The notes below the pieces were generated by a model. It was given only the letters and a program-made list of their open reading frames with translations, made no database searches and was not told the origin of the DNA. From Piper betle (lineage: Eukaryota; Streptophyta; Magnoliopsida; Piperales; Piperaceae), in the NCBI GenBank assembly GCA_033002965.1, contig JAURVB010012608.1:248001-312000 (forward strand): a stretch of DNA of 64,000 nucleotides. Direction: 5' to 3'. Every line of letters begins with the position of its first letter. Within the stretch, counting starts at the first letter, position 1. Made by a program: the position numbers and the translations under genes. Below are positions 1 to 13,110 of this stretch, one piece after another.

Positions 1-1019
1 TCGCGTGAAACAAGAGTTATATTTAATATATTATTAATAATATATACAAAATTAATTTCAAAGTTATTGTGATATTATTTTTAACAATAAATAATAAATA
101 TTATTTATATTTAATAAAAATATATAATTATACACAAATATTAAAAAAATAAATTTTAATAACTAAATAGAATTTGTTTTTAACGATTTTTAATTTGATT
201 AGAATCATACTCAAGTTTTTTAAAAATAAATAAAAATATGTAAATAAATATTTAAGAATGATAAAAATCAAAATTAAGTATATATAGTTAAGTAACAAAA
301 TTTAATTTGATAGTATAATTATAAATATATTAATATTTTTAATTCTTATTTAAGTAGAATTATAGTCCAACGTTTTCCTAATAGTAATTTTAATTTAAAT
401 TAAGTAAGTATTCAGAGGGCCACAAAATTATTATCTGGCTGAAATCCAGACCAGAGCAAAAAGAGAAAAAAAACTCCTGTACGTATATATTTTCACCAAA
501 TTATTAATGTTCCCCGAATTATACATGCTTAATAGGCTTCACTTTTATTTATTTATGTATTTATTTTTGCCACGTAGTAGGGGACGTGTCTTCCCCGTCA
601 GGAGGATGTGTCTTCCCGTCAGCAGGCGGTGTGTGATATCCTTCTTCTCCCCCAGACACGCAGCCGCCGATCAAGCACCGCCGTCGACCGACTTCTCTCC
701 GCCCTCAATCCCTGGGTTCCCAACCGCCTATGATTTATGTGCCACGATTGATTGAACCACATAAATGCAGGTACCCACTGCTGTTTTTGTTCCTATATGA
801 TGAGAAAACAATGGTAAGCTAGCTTTGGTGGACGTAATTATTCGTGTCTGATGGAAGAAAGATGATCCGTCAATCAATCTCCATATGTGCTAGTTGTTTT
901 CCTGGGGAGTCAATATTAATGTTATCAATTGTTGGTACTGTGTAGTGGTGATATATAATTGAGAATGTGGTAGGTGGTGATTTGTAATTGAGAAACGAGA
1001 GTGTCAAAGTGAAGCAGGC
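1..1019. other. AT-rich upstream region, no gene seen
   Basis: The first 420 bases are extremely AT-rich and show no coding signal. From about 560 to 730 the composition is more GC-rich and could be the remains of the 5' region of the NAD synthetase pseudogene that follows, but the short open frame there resembles nothing I recognise. I see no RNA gene or transposon end. Confidence 0.5.
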
Positions 1020-4000
1020 ATGAGGCTGATTAGTGTTGCTACCTGTAATTTGAATCAATGAGCAATGGATTTTGATACTAATTTGAGGAACATCAAGTCC
1101 TCCATATTCTCTGCCAACCAAGCTGGGGCTTCCGTTTTATGGATGTGAAGACCACTTTTTGGAGCTTGACACCATGCGTAAGTTATTATCTCAACTTTTT
1201 TCTCTGCTAATTTTATGTTGGTAGTTCAATTTGTGTTCCTGTATATGGCATTGGACCAGTTGTCGTTGGTGCTTTATTTTCTATCGACCATGGTTTGGTA
1301 TCTTTGCTTCTTTTATTCGGGAACTATCTTGTTTATTTAGCTCAATAATAATGTGAATGTCTATGCTGTGTTGAAACTGGTTAGTTTTCGGAATTCTTAT
1401 CAATAACTGTCTCATGATTCGCAAATATTAGCGGTACACTCGTATTTTTTTAATCTAAAACCAGCCTAAGGTTCTTAAATTGTACATTGTTAACTACTGC
1501 TTCTAGATTGCATTGGACTCTGGCTGATGTTGCATTGTGTAATTTCATTATTAGTTGAAATTGGTTGATTTTGAATTGGTAGTTTCTATCTCATGGTCCA
1601 CGGACCTCGAAATCTTCAATAGTAATTTTTATTTAACAAAAGTGGGTTTGCTTGAATTTGCATATGGGAATGCTTGAAGGACCTGTTGTCGGGTGATTGG
1701 ACAGATGACATGCTAAGTAGCATAGGTATGCCAATCATTCTGAGAAGTGTTCGCTACAACTGCCAGGTTTTCTGCCTGAACAGGAAGATACTTATGATAA
1801 GGCCAAAGACGAACCTGGCAAATGATGGAAATTATAGAGAACTACGTTGGTTCTCTGCTTGGAAGCATAAAGATCAGCTCGCGGATTTCCTTCTACCTAC
1901 TGACATTTCTGATGCTCTTTTGCAGATTGTGGTGCCTTTCGGTTATGGCTATCTTCAATTTCTGGACACGTTAGTATTATTATTCTTCCTTTAAAAAAAA
2001 AAACTCTTTCGTTTGATTGTTTTTGTCTCTGATTACATTATCTTTTTTAGGCAAATCTTACAGTTCTGTAGCAGCAGAAATTTGTGAAAAATTATTCACT
2101 CCTAGCGCACCCCACACTGAGCTTGCGTTGAATGGGGTTGAAGTTTTCTTTGAATGCGAGTGGGAGCCATCACCAATTGAGGAAGCTTGATCTTCGTGTT
2201 GGTGTTATCAAAAGTGCCACTCGTGTATTTGGTGGTATTTATATGTACAGTAACTGATCAGGGATCGTGATGGAGGCCGATCTGTATTGATGGTATCCAG
2301 TTCATTTTTTCTGCTGTCGATCGATGTTGACCGTTGTTTCTGGCAAATTTAGTTCAAGCACTAAACTTACACTGCTTCATTTCAAGCACTAACTTGCGCA
2401 AGGATCTCAATTCTCCTTAAAAGATGTTGAGGTTTTGACAGCAAAAGTAGACCTTGATGCTGTAATCTTATTTTAACTCATTTTAAGGATTTAGCTGTTT
2501 CTTAACTAACTTCTGTTGAGCAGGAGTTTTAAATTGCTTGTCTTGAAGTTCTTGTTGAGTGAAACTTAATGCAGGTCACAAGTTATAGAGAATCTGTCAG
2601 TAGTTTTGGTGAGCAAACAAGTTCAAATCCAAATATCTCATCAATGACAGTGTCTTTTAAGCTTTGTCAATCTTTCATTCTTCAGCCTATACCCTCCAGT
2701 CCAATTAAGAAGGTCAGCCTACGAACGTAACTGTGGTTCAAACAAATTTCCAAAGTAAGCGTGCTGGCAAAAGGCCTTAAATATGAAGATAGCGCTGTTC
2801 ATTAGTCTGATTACTTGCTCTTTTTATTTTTAGTTGGGCATATTTATTGAGATCATCTACCAACATTTATTTAAGTGCATATTTTGCGTTGAAAACTTTG
2901 TCATGGTTGCAATTTTCGATTGGCTAATGGCTATAGGATATAATTTTTATATTTTTTTTGTTGGTAAATATTTTTTTATTCATAACGAAAAAAAGGTCAG
3001 GTATCATTCACCTGAAGAAGAGATAGCTTATGGGCCTAGTTGTTGGCTTTGGGATTATTTGCGCAGCTTCTGGATTTCTGCTTCTGTTGTCTGGTGGAGC
3101 AGACAGTTCAGCATTAGCAGCTATTGTTATTTGCATGTGCCAGCTTGTTGTAGAAGGTGAAGTTGATTGCACAAGCCCATATTTTGCCCTTTTTGTCGTA
3201 AGATAAATTTAATAACATCTTCTTATAGATACAAATATGGCTAAACAAATAAATGGTCAAACTGGTATGAGACATGAGTAACTATTAATGTGGGGCAATA
3301 TCTATGCATTAAAACAGTATTTTACTTATGAAATGCCTTTGAACGGTAAGGTATCTAGTCTGAATATTCATGCTTCTTTACTGTTTTTTAGCTGATCTAT
3401 GTTCAGAGATTAAGAGTGGTGATGAACAATTCAAAGATGATGCCGTGCGCATTGAATGTTACAATAACGGGGAATTTCCCATTGACAATATGGAGTTTGC
3501 CAATCGTATATTTTACGCCGCCTATATGTGCTCAGAAAATAAATGTTGAGGATGTTGAGGGGCGAGGTTAATCACCTAAGAATGGTCATTTCTTAGGTGA
3601 TTACATATTGAATTCTGCAATAAAAAAATATATGATTGTTTTCTATCTAGTTGGATTAGGTGTTTTTTTATCTTATTACCTGCTATTCCCGTCATATTTT
3701 CTTCTTAAATCAATTTAGCTGCTTCTTATCACTATTATAATTTATTTCCTCATCATCCACATCTCTCAAATAATTGGGCTCAGGGACACAGATTTTATTT
3801 CCCAATCTGTTTGATAATGCACCGACTCTATGCTTAAATCTAAAGATTCATGTCACTTTGACCTTCTTTTTCTCATCAAATTGAAACAATTAGATTGCTT
3901 TGTTTCTTTACAGTTTCATGACATGTATATTTACTCTTTGACCGCCTATCCCTTTTTTGTTGTTCTTGCAATAACATGTTCTCTTTACTTAATTCTGGAT

Positions 4001-5890
4001 GTTTCAACATGTCGTGTCTTAATTTTTTGATGTCTCACAGTTCAGAGACCACGACAAGAAGAGCAAAAGTGTTGTCAGATGAGATTGGATCTTGGCATCT
4101 TTATGTTTGTATAGATGGAGTGATATCTGTTTTGCTTTCTGTCGTTCAGAAATTAACTGGGAAGCGTCCACGGTATAAAGCAGTTTTCCTAGGGCAATAA
4201 TATAAGTTCTTGGTCAAAGGTTTGTTTAACTAACTTATAAAATGCCTTTTAAAGGTTGATGGTGGTTCAAACGCTGAAAACCTTGGATTACAAAACATTC
4301 AAGCTCGAATTAGGATGATCTTGGCATTCATGTTGGCGTCTCTATTGCCTTATAAATCTGGATTTTATCTTGTATTGGGTAGCTCTAATGTTGATGAAGG
4401 GTTGCGTGGTTACATGACAACGGTAAATTTCAATTTTTGTTGAAACATCATTTAGAGTTGCAACAGGAATTTCAACTTTTAGTTTCATATTGTTTTGCTT
4501 AAAAACATATGAAGAGGTAAGCATGCAAAGCTCATAATGAGGCAACTCAAAAGTTTATTATTTGAAGCATGTTATTAGATTGGTCCCCTTGAAACGGAGG
4601 AGAAAACCACTATTTTAGGTGATTACAAAACCTAAATCAAGCTGCGGCATATTGATATTGATATCAACCTAAGCAAGTCATCAAACTATAGCTACAAAAA
4701 CTGAAATAAATGAACTCTAATTGTGTGGTTGAGTGCCCTTCTCATAGTTTTCTGATCTTTGTTTTCAATTAATATATGTAATCTTTTTCTGCAAAAATTG
4801 TAGTATATAGCAGGATTCTGACGTTCATAACTTTGAAAATTATGAGCCTTCATTCGAACGTGTATATTATAGTTGGTATGATGATTATATTCAATTAATC
4901 TATATAGTTATTCTTCTTCCAAATGTTTGTGGTAGGACTGTAGAAATCAGTTATATGATATGAAAACAGTGAGCTCACGCCGTGCTGCATTAAGCTTATA
5001 GTGTCGGGGTTCTTTTTTAACGGTATGATTGCAGATCTGCGGACATCAACCCAATTGGAAGTATAAGCAAGCAGGATCTTCGGTCATTTCTCTATTGGGC
5101 TGCCTCCCATTTAAATTATTCCTCTTTGGTTGATGTTGTAGAAGCCCTCCAACTCCTGAACTAGAACCCATACGCTCTAAATATATCCAGGTAATACAGT
5201 TATCTGTCTCATACATGTTGGTATGACCTGTAGCATCACTGTACTCACTCCGTCATAAAAAGATTCCTTTCATTTTATATAGCTGGATGAAGTGGACATG
5301 GGCATGACATATGACGAGTTATTAGTTTATGGAAGATTGCTCTCAAGATATTTCGATGTGAGCCTGTGTGAATGTTTCAGGTTAGTTTTATACTTACCCT
5401 TTTAATTTATTTTTCCGCAGTGTAGTGATCAGTTTCTGATTAAAAGGTTGAATTCAGTTTATTGTCATTTTGCAGTATCTTTGCCATAAATGGTGTGGAA
5501 GTTTAACTCCTAGAGAGGTGGCTGCTAAAGTGAAACACTTTGTTTAAGTTTTATTCAATCAACCGACATAAGATGACGGTATTTTTCTCCATCATTAACA
5601 AATGAAGAGAAATATTTGTCCACTCTTTTGGAACTTCCTTTTGCTCAGGGAAACATCACTTGCATGTTCCTTTTGCGAGAGGATAACAGGTTTGATCTTC
5701 GCCATTTCTTGTATAATAAAAGATGGCCATGTCAGTTCCGGAAGATTGATGAGCTTGTGGCAAATGTTGAAAAAGATTTTGTAATTACACCACAGCTCAA
5801 CAAGAAACGACAGAATTATCATCAGAAAATGGAAATGGAATGGGAGTTGTTGCTGCTGGATCTGGTAAATCCTAAAGCTGGCTTCTAAGG
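1020..5890 (+). pseudogene. NADS: Decayed glutamine-dependent NAD+ synthetase gene
   Basis: The intact enzyme makes NAD+ from deamido-NAD+, ATP and glutamine, using an N-terminal nitrilase-type glutaminase domain and a C-terminal ATP-pyrophosphatase domain. The order of the whole family is recognisable. An ATG at 1020 opens a frame reading RLISVATCNLNQ, then the expected Trp codon is TGA (stop). YGCEDHFLELDT lies near 1130, after an apparent small deletion. The exon at about 1665-1970 carries [13 protein letters not shown] and [21 protein letters not shown] near 2140 is followed by a frameshift. [20 protein letters not shown] lies at about 3005, with the ATP-binding LSGGADSS in another frame just after it. 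[15 protein letters not shown] (4080), [20 protein letters not shown] (4290), LDEVDMGMTYDEL (5285) and [13 protein letters not shown] (5680) follow. The frame at the C-terminus is broken near 5850. Stops, frameshifts and deletions are spread over both domains, so it cannot encode the enzyme. A working copy is presumably elsewhere in the genome. Confidence 0.9.
3569..3603. repeat. Perfect 14-bp inverted repeat with 7-base loop
   Basis: TAATCACCTAAGAA at 3569-3582 is followed after seven bases by its exact reverse complement at 3590-3603. It lies in a former intron of the NAD synthetase pseudogene. It could fold as a hairpin in RNA. No function is assigned. Confidence 0.8.
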
Positions 5891-7163
5891 CAACTAATTT
5901 ATTTGTCAAATCTAATTTGATCATCTTATTGTGCTAATGGATGCTGTCTATAGGACTATAGAGAGTTCTCCCCTTTTATCTCCTGATAAGCTTGAGCACA
6001 GCCAATGCCTCTTGCTATGTGGGTTTATAATAACCGCAAGTTCCTTCCTTTCTAAATGTATTATATGTGTTATTAGTGACCTTGTTAAGGCTCGAGGCTT
6101 ATATTTATTTATATCCATAAATAAGCAAAAAAAAAATCCCAAAATAAACAAGAAGTTACTTCAATGTTCCGCACTGAATGTCAACATACCTGATAGAAGT
6201 GTTTCAGTTGAGAGTCGTAATTCATTGCAATTGAATCCTTTTATTTTGAAATATATACTCTGCCAACAATATGTAGGGGAAAAGAAAAAAATGTATCTAT
6301 TCAATTATCCATTGACTTTTTATTGCAGGTACTCGCTGAGCATTATTTGACCGAGTGTAAACTTGTCATAGCAGGCATAGGCAGCTGATTATCTATGTTA
6401 TGCAACCTTCTTTTGTAGAGGTTTTTTATCAAAACATATAGCTTTCTTGAAAGTTATATACCATTGTTGTGGCTTTCATCTTGCAAACTGGGTCTTTTAG
6501 TGTACTTCGGCACCTGTGTTATGTTTGCTTACTAGTAAAGCTGGTTGCTTGCCTTCTACAAAAATGTTGCTTTAACTGTCCTCTCTTTTGTTCTTTCCCT
6601 CAATTTTCTTGCCTAGGCGCCTTGGTGTCGGAATGAACTCAAGTGAGCTTCATCAAACGCTTCGATTAAACCATTCAATAGTGGCAGGGATCAATTTGCA
6701 GATTGCTCCAACATATATGAATCCGATTACAAACAAAAAGCTGATGACACGTCGTTATCAATTAGAAGAACGCGCGAACATAGATCTTTCGTAGAAAAGT
6801 AGGCAAGGAAAGCAAGCATCCCTTGATAGGCATTGAGATCCGAAAGAATCGACATTCATAGACTTCGGTTTCATCTCTCGTTGTTATGAGAAAACATTCG
6901 AGGCATCTAAATATCGACTCTCTGAATGTTTTGATCGCTAATCTTTTAATTTAACTCTTTCCATATGAATCCAACACCTATTTACGACAACATCAAAATT
7001 AAACTTGAAGCTGTTCATTCATCGTCGCAAGGGCAAAACGATTGTGATTTCTGCCGTTGACATCGACTTGCACTTTCAAGATACAAGCAAAATTCCGGCT
7101 TATACTTTCAAGATACAAGTAAGCAAAATTCCGGCTTCTATCTCCATTCATCCCCGAGAAATT
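5891..7163. other. Spacer between NAD synthetase pseudogene and PAN-domain gene
   Basis: AT-rich and mostly structureless. A short stretch at about 6600-6790 is more balanced in composition and open for 68 codons, but I recognise no family in it. The part next to 7163 is probably the 3' untranslated region of the minus-strand gene. Confidence 0.4.
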
Positions 7164-10100
7164 TCATACAAGGACCACACCAGATATCCAGGGCACAACT
7201 AGAGGGGCTGTAGGGTGTGAACTTCTGTACGAGTCAGAATACTTATCTTTAAAATTCAACTGTGGTTTGGCAGCCTGCAAAAGTACATGCCAATCATTTG
7301 CTCAAAGTTAGAGCAAGACAAGGTGAGTAAAATAGAGCAATACTTCAAATAAATTATATACCTGTTTTAGCCAGCATTCTCCATTCTTGTGTTCGTACTT
7401 ATCTGGTGAATAGCATCCACTTTCAGACGGACAATAAACCCATATGTTACATTTCATTTCACCAGGTTTCACACGCTTGGCCTGATCTAAGCAAGCTTGG
7501 CAACAGTCTGCAGCACTATCTTTGTTATGGGTCAGACCCCATCTAACGGCAGCTCCATCGTAATCAGTATGGATCTCCGCACGGCATTCTGCAGGAATTG
7601 GTGGACCTGGAATAATTTCCTCTTCCTCTGGCAACATGAGGTTTAAATGGAAATAAGCTGTGAACGAGTTAAATAAACATTAACACAAACCCGCCCCCGC
7701 CCCCGCTTTTCTTAATTCAGTCAAACTAGCAACAAGAACACACCCAAGTCTAAAACTTAAAGAAGAAAAATACAGCCATACTTAAATAGGAAGGCAACCA
7801 TCAAGAACCCTGACTACCCTACCTCATTTCTTATGACAACAAAATTCAACATAACCAGTCACGTCTAAACAAATGATAATGGTAATATGTCATACATGAG
7901 AGTAAATATTACATAGATTTTAAAGTTCGAAGCCTTTTATAACATCAATTATCCTCCTTTGGCTTTGGGATCTGATCAGCCCTTTCAACAATAAAGTGTA
8001 CAAATGAACTTTGCTTAAATATATTTGAAAAAGTGTTTCTTACCTATAAACAAACATAATTTCCACAAAGGTGCAAACAATCATCCCACAAATTTTTTGA
8101 CAAAATTAATAATCCAAGTGACAAAATTAAAGATATTACCTTTTTTTATTGAACAAGGACAAGTGATCCAACGACCATGCATCAATGATCAGTTGAGGTT
8201 TTCTAGAAGCCCTTTTAAAAGAAAAAATCACAAGGGGAACAAGATAAAAACACGAATTACCAATGACTTTATTTGCTGGCTTGTCATCACTTTCTTTGTG
8301 AATTATTTCTGGTGGAAGCCAAAGGCCAATATGCTCCATTAGAAGAATCCAATCAGACTCCAAAATTCCTGCCAACATATCTGAAAAGAAAGAATTACGT
8401 GATACATGAATGAGCTTAAGCTTTGACGCAAAAATCTAAGAAATGAATACCAGATGCATCTGAGAAACCAAACCAACACCATTATCTATTGTCAGTATAT
8501 AAAAACAATATCATGAAAAAATATCTGCCGTAAAAAAGGCAACATACTCGCTTCTTTGGCTGTCATAGATGAGTTTGATGTCAGATTCTCATGTGTCCAC
8601 CTTCTTAGCTCTTGTAGTTTATGCTTACGCCATATATCTAAACATGCTGATCAACATAACAGAGCAAACATGTAACAAGAAAAAAAAGTAAACAGTAGAT
8701 TAAGTGGAAAAAAGAATGTTGGTTTAATGCAGTTTTATTACATACAACTTTTCTTTACTTATTTACCGTCTCGCACATATTTTATTTTAGAACACTTACT
8801 TTATAAAAAAACTATCATCGCATTATCTTAAGAACACTCCATTTTTACAAATGGCCAGGTGAACAAAATTAAAAACAAGAATGCTAACTATTTTGTAGAG
8901 ACGAGGGCAAAGGAAATTCAGGAATTATTGAGACAATTTACTTTTCCATTGTAGTCAATCTATGATCTAACTGACATTTCAAAATAAGAACCATAATGAA
9001 CAAGAAGATGTTCTTGCTGGTGTATATCTGGCCCTTAAACTCAATAAAAAAGTTGAATTAAATTTTTTTGTCATTTCAATGGAAGAGAATGAGAGGAGGA
9101 TAGAGAAAGGATATTGTAGACCTCCGGTTCTCTCTGAACTAAAAAAATTGACACCCTACAGACAATTGACAACTCCTCATGTATTAATGATACAATTTCA
9201 ACTAAAATAATATCTTGACCATAGCCTTAAATCTACCAAATCAGATTAAACAAAAAAAGTCACAATTACAAATGGAAATGTGCTTAACATAGCAAAGGAT
9301 TAGCATACAAACCTCTTTGAGCACTCACGTTAGCATTGGGTTGCAGCTGTTTCAATTGCTCTAGAACTTCATCGGTTATACTCCGCTTAATTGCTGAAGA
9401 CAGTTCCAGCACTCGCTTTCCTGCTGAAAATTCATTCTCCATTTCCTTTACCTATTGAAATAGGATTACATGTATGAATCATGAGGACTAAATGCACGTA
9501 AATCACGAACTGGTTCATCAGATAACTCCACATGAATAGATCAAACCATACCAGCTTAACAAGCTCAACTGGTTCTGCAGCCTGTCGAATTTGCATTGAC
9601 TCGTTCATTTTCCGTATTTGCTCATCAGTGTACTTACCAGCTGTAAAATGAAAAATAAAATAAAATAAAAAAGTAAGCATTTCTGCCAGCATGAACAAAA
9701 ATCGATCTAATTCAAACGCAAATAGAACGAAATGCAACAAGAAGTGCTTCTATTCATCCCCATAGCTATCCTCACCAACAACATCTCATGCCCAGCATCA
9801 GTAATCCACTATAACCCCAGCTAAAGTAGTAGAGGACAAAGAGAAAAAACCAATGGTGCGCCATCTAGATAACGAACAACACAATGGAAGCCAGAAAAAA
9901 CCAAAACTGCACAAAGATCTACCAACCAAAAAAAACCACAAAACTGAATAATCAAAACAAATGCTTAACAAAACGCGAATTTGATAACAAATAACACCAC
10001 TATCATATGAATCGCAGAACAAATAACCATCCTGATAAAATTACGAAGCAAACCGACAACTGCAAGGGAGAAACCGTTCTTCATATGTCACAAAAAGGAA

Positions 10101-10320
10101 AAACCCATCACGAAGATCAAGAAAGCCGCGGAAAGCTCAGACTTTTCCGACTCCACTCACCGCCAAACGGCATGGAAGCGGCGCCGCCGGAGCCGGAGAA
10201 GACGTAGAAGAAGGCGGAGAGGGAGTGGAGGACGTAGATCGCGACGACGAGGTTAATGGAGCAGACGATGAAGGTGGCCTTCTTCAACGAGATGCCCTTG
10301 CTGCCGCCCTGGCTCGCCAT
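7164..10320 (-). CDS. One-pass membrane protein with PAN/apple-like cysteine-rich domain
   Basis: Seven exons join in frame with GT-AG introns: 10161-10320, 9552-9640, 9313-9451, 8548-8637, 8261-8380, 7362-7627 and 7164-7274, giving 324 residues. Residues 1-14 are polar (MASQGGSKGISLKK). Residues 15-41 are a hydrophobic segment that fits a signal anchor. A charged, probably helical part follows (KYTDEQIRKMNESMQIR, then VKEMENEFSAGKRVLEL). Exon 6 holds eight cysteines in about 75 residues (DCCQAC, KCNIWVYC, GCYSP, ECWLK), the pattern of a PAN/apple-like fold. The tail reads APLVVPWISGVV. I recognise this as a conserved, functionally uncharacterised plant protein. The membrane anchor with a cysteine-rich C-terminus suggests the domain faces the ER/Golgi lumen or the outside, which is inference. 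PAN domains elsewhere bind protein or carbohydrate. All splice phases agree, so the gene looks intact. Confidence 0.85.
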
Positions 10321-11320
10321 ATCTACCTCGCCTTCCTCATCGGCGGGCGGCCGCCCAGATCATGCCATGGCTGGCCGTTTCACGATCGACCAAGCACGAA
10401 TGAGGGTACCTTCTTCCCCGTAAAAGAGGGAGCTGTTTGAACCCGCCGCCTCCACCCTTGCGTCCTCGGCCGGAGAAAAATAGGCGGCGGCGGCGGCGAC
10501 GGCGGTGGACAGGAACTTGGCATGGGCATGATTGACGGGTGCGCGACTTTGAAATTTTTTGTGTTCTCCAACCTTTGCTACGCCCGGCTAAACAGCGTAG
10601 GAGGTTAAAAGTGTTAAACCACTATCAACTGGACTAATGTAAACTCTTAAAGTTTATATAATTAATTGTGTGTGTTTTTTTCAAACGATGGTTAGTTCGA
10701 TTGAGCTTGATTTGGGTCTATGTTTGGATTTTGACACTTATAATTAAATGGAATAAGTATAATATGAAAAATAAAATTTTAATATTTGTTTTCAGTTTTA
10801 AAGTAATGATTTTGTGTATATAATGTAAAACAAGTGAAAAGATTAATAAAATATAAGCTCATTTAAAAAATTAAATTTAAAGATAAACAGGCTGAGTGAG
10901 TTATTATGGCGTATCTAAGAAAAGAAAAATTGGAAAAAAATTTTAATTAAATACCGGAATAATTTGTTATTAGATAACTAATGGGCTTGCTCGAAGCAGA
11001 AGTCATATTCTGGGTTATTATTAGAACACCACTTTAATTGGGCGGTAAATATGGCGTCTCTAGAAGTGGATGACCTAAAAAATACTCCACTCCGGCATCC
11101 CGAACCACTAATTTACGAGATATTAATCCCAAATCCCAGTTACTGCAATACATTTTGACAAATATTACACAGAGCAATTTATAAGCTTGCTTTCTGCACT
11201 GTCTACCATACAAAATCGATCATGAATCAACATATATACAATAATAATCAGTTTGAAGTCTTGCTTGTAAATCTTGAAGAAATTTAATGGTCAATCAAAT
11301 ACATATATGTCATCGTTCAC
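10321..11320. other. Promoter side of the PAN-domain gene and AT-rich spacer
   Basis: 10321-10560 is GC-rich and lies directly upstream of the minus-strand start codon, so it is probably its 5' untranslated region and core promoter. From 10600 to 11320 the DNA is AT-rich with no coding signal that I can support. Confidence 0.4.
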
Positions 11321-11329
11321 TCGGAAGAG

Positions 11330-13110
11330 GCAGCCTTTTGCCTCTACCGTTCTGTTCTTAACCTCTTTTCTTATGATAACATCTGAGCAAACCTGCCAAA
11401 TAGGTAGAGATTAAGTTATAACAATTCACCTGCATTTATTTTGCAGATAAAAAATAAAGGAAGATGATCATTCAAGTAAAAGCATTTTATATACAACAAA
11501 TTAAGCAACTATGTATTTATATATGTGATACTCACCTCATGAGAGCTTCTTCATTGGTGCCTCCTCCTTGGATGGGCTCGCAAATACCAGTGTCGATATT
11601 CTTTGACGCTGGCTTCTACAGAAGTCCTCCGATGAGGACGCATCACCGGTCAGATTTTCTTCCTGCATGCATGTTTGTACCCACACAAGTATATATATAC
11701 CCTTGAAATATTTCAAGCTATAGAGGAAAATTATTCAACGTATAGAAAAAACTTGTTTATGTGTGATGAGATCATGGGATTAATGTGATAGATTAATCTA
11801 TGTACCTGGATTCGGAGATAGTTTTGCTGTCAATGGATGTCTTCAAAGGTTGTGTTTACATGAATGTCGGCCATGTCCTGCGCTGTCTGTGTGAAAGAAT
11901 CAATGAGAGGAGAGCTTCCACCAGCATAAATCCAATCCAAAACTCCCCGGTCGTCGCACTTCATCTCATTTTTCGAACTCCCAGTTCCCAGCGATGATAT
12001 GAACAATATTCCATAATTGACTGTATTCGATGGCAAGTAGTCTGGTTGTGCTTTCAATGCTTCACCCAGAATCAACCTTCCGGCGACTGATGTCTACATA
12101 TATTCGGTTCGTTAACCTTACAATTATTTCATCATGTATCATGTGTTGGGGATGGATATAGCTAGAATGGCTTATTGGATTGCTGGCAGCAACTGCGCCA
12201 TCAACCAGATTGAATTCTCTCTTGTATTGCTCCCTTGAGGGGTCCTTGGTTGTGAAATAAAGAGCTGGTTAAGTATGATGGAGCAGCAGATGTGCCAAGG
12301 CAAATGTCCGATAGCAAGGCTTTCTTAAAAGGCTCGTTCTTGACCTGCACCAATATACTCATAATTTCATACGTATAACTTTCTCTACTTTGATCAAATT
12401 AAGCTAAATTGCATGTATGTTTCTTCCAATTCTACTGACCTCGTAGGAGGAGACGATGGTAGGTTGGAGCAGTTTGATGTCAAAGCTGGCCACCGCCGAA
12501 TTTAACCTTCGGTAGGGTACCCAGAACAGAGTTCTTGCCATCGTACTTGGGCCAAGGCTTTCAGAGTTCTTGCCGTTGAACTGATCAGTCCTCTGTCATT
12601 TCCAATTCTATAATTTAATATATAGCAATGGTTGTTATCAATTTGTATGTACACAGAATCAAGACAATTTATAGAAGATCATGAAAATATAAGCAACGAT
12701 ATACGTACGTAGATTGAGGAAATATTTCAGCTCCATGCTTGAGGTAGAAGGGGTTGATGTCCTTAGCTGCAAAGAGAGGACGCTTGTTCTTTGTCTGGTG
12801 CAGCTAGCATTGTTGCCATTAAACCCCCGGTGTTCGTTCTCGCTATTACGTCCAAGTAGTCTGCTATTCTCGCTCCTTCTCCATCTATCTCCTGTTCCAT
12901 ACTATAAGCATAGTTTACAATACATCTATACTTTTGCATATATGAACGCACTTTAAGAAAGAAACAAATAAACGCAATTTGCATCCGGTTCTAAACACGA
13001 TTAATTGTATTTATATAGGAGGGCTTTCTAAACTGAGAATGGCAGCGGAGACGATGCCTCTGATGCCTCCATCAATACTTAGAATGGTGATTCTGTCTCC
13101 ATAAAGATGT
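11330..13110 (-). pseudogene. Patatin-like phospholipase pseudogene
   Basis: Patatin-like proteins are lipid acyl hydrolases with a Ser-Asp dyad. Family blocks appear in order on the minus strand. RITILSIDGGIRGIVSAAIL at about 13085 has the oxyanion loop DGGGIRG shortened by one Gly. [20 protein letters not shown] at about 12860 has the nucleophile motif GTSTGG changed to RTNTGG. Further blocks are DINPFYLKHGAEIFPQ (about 12750, in another frame), FDIKLLQPTIVSSYE (12460), LLSDICLGTSAAPSYL (12300), EFNLVDGAVAASNP with the dyad Asp (12195), SLGTGSSKNEMK (11975), DTGICEPIQGGGTNEEALM (11560) and RFAQMLS followed by a stop (11390). The missing Ser, the shortened oxyanion loop, the frameshifts and the C-terminal stops show that it is not a working lipase. 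It could be older than the insertions next door. Confidence 0.88.

Noticed and set aside
6588..6794. 68-codon open frame after the NAD synthetase pseudogene
   Set aside because: It has fairly balanced composition but no recognised family, and the pseudogene's C-terminal block already ends near 5890.
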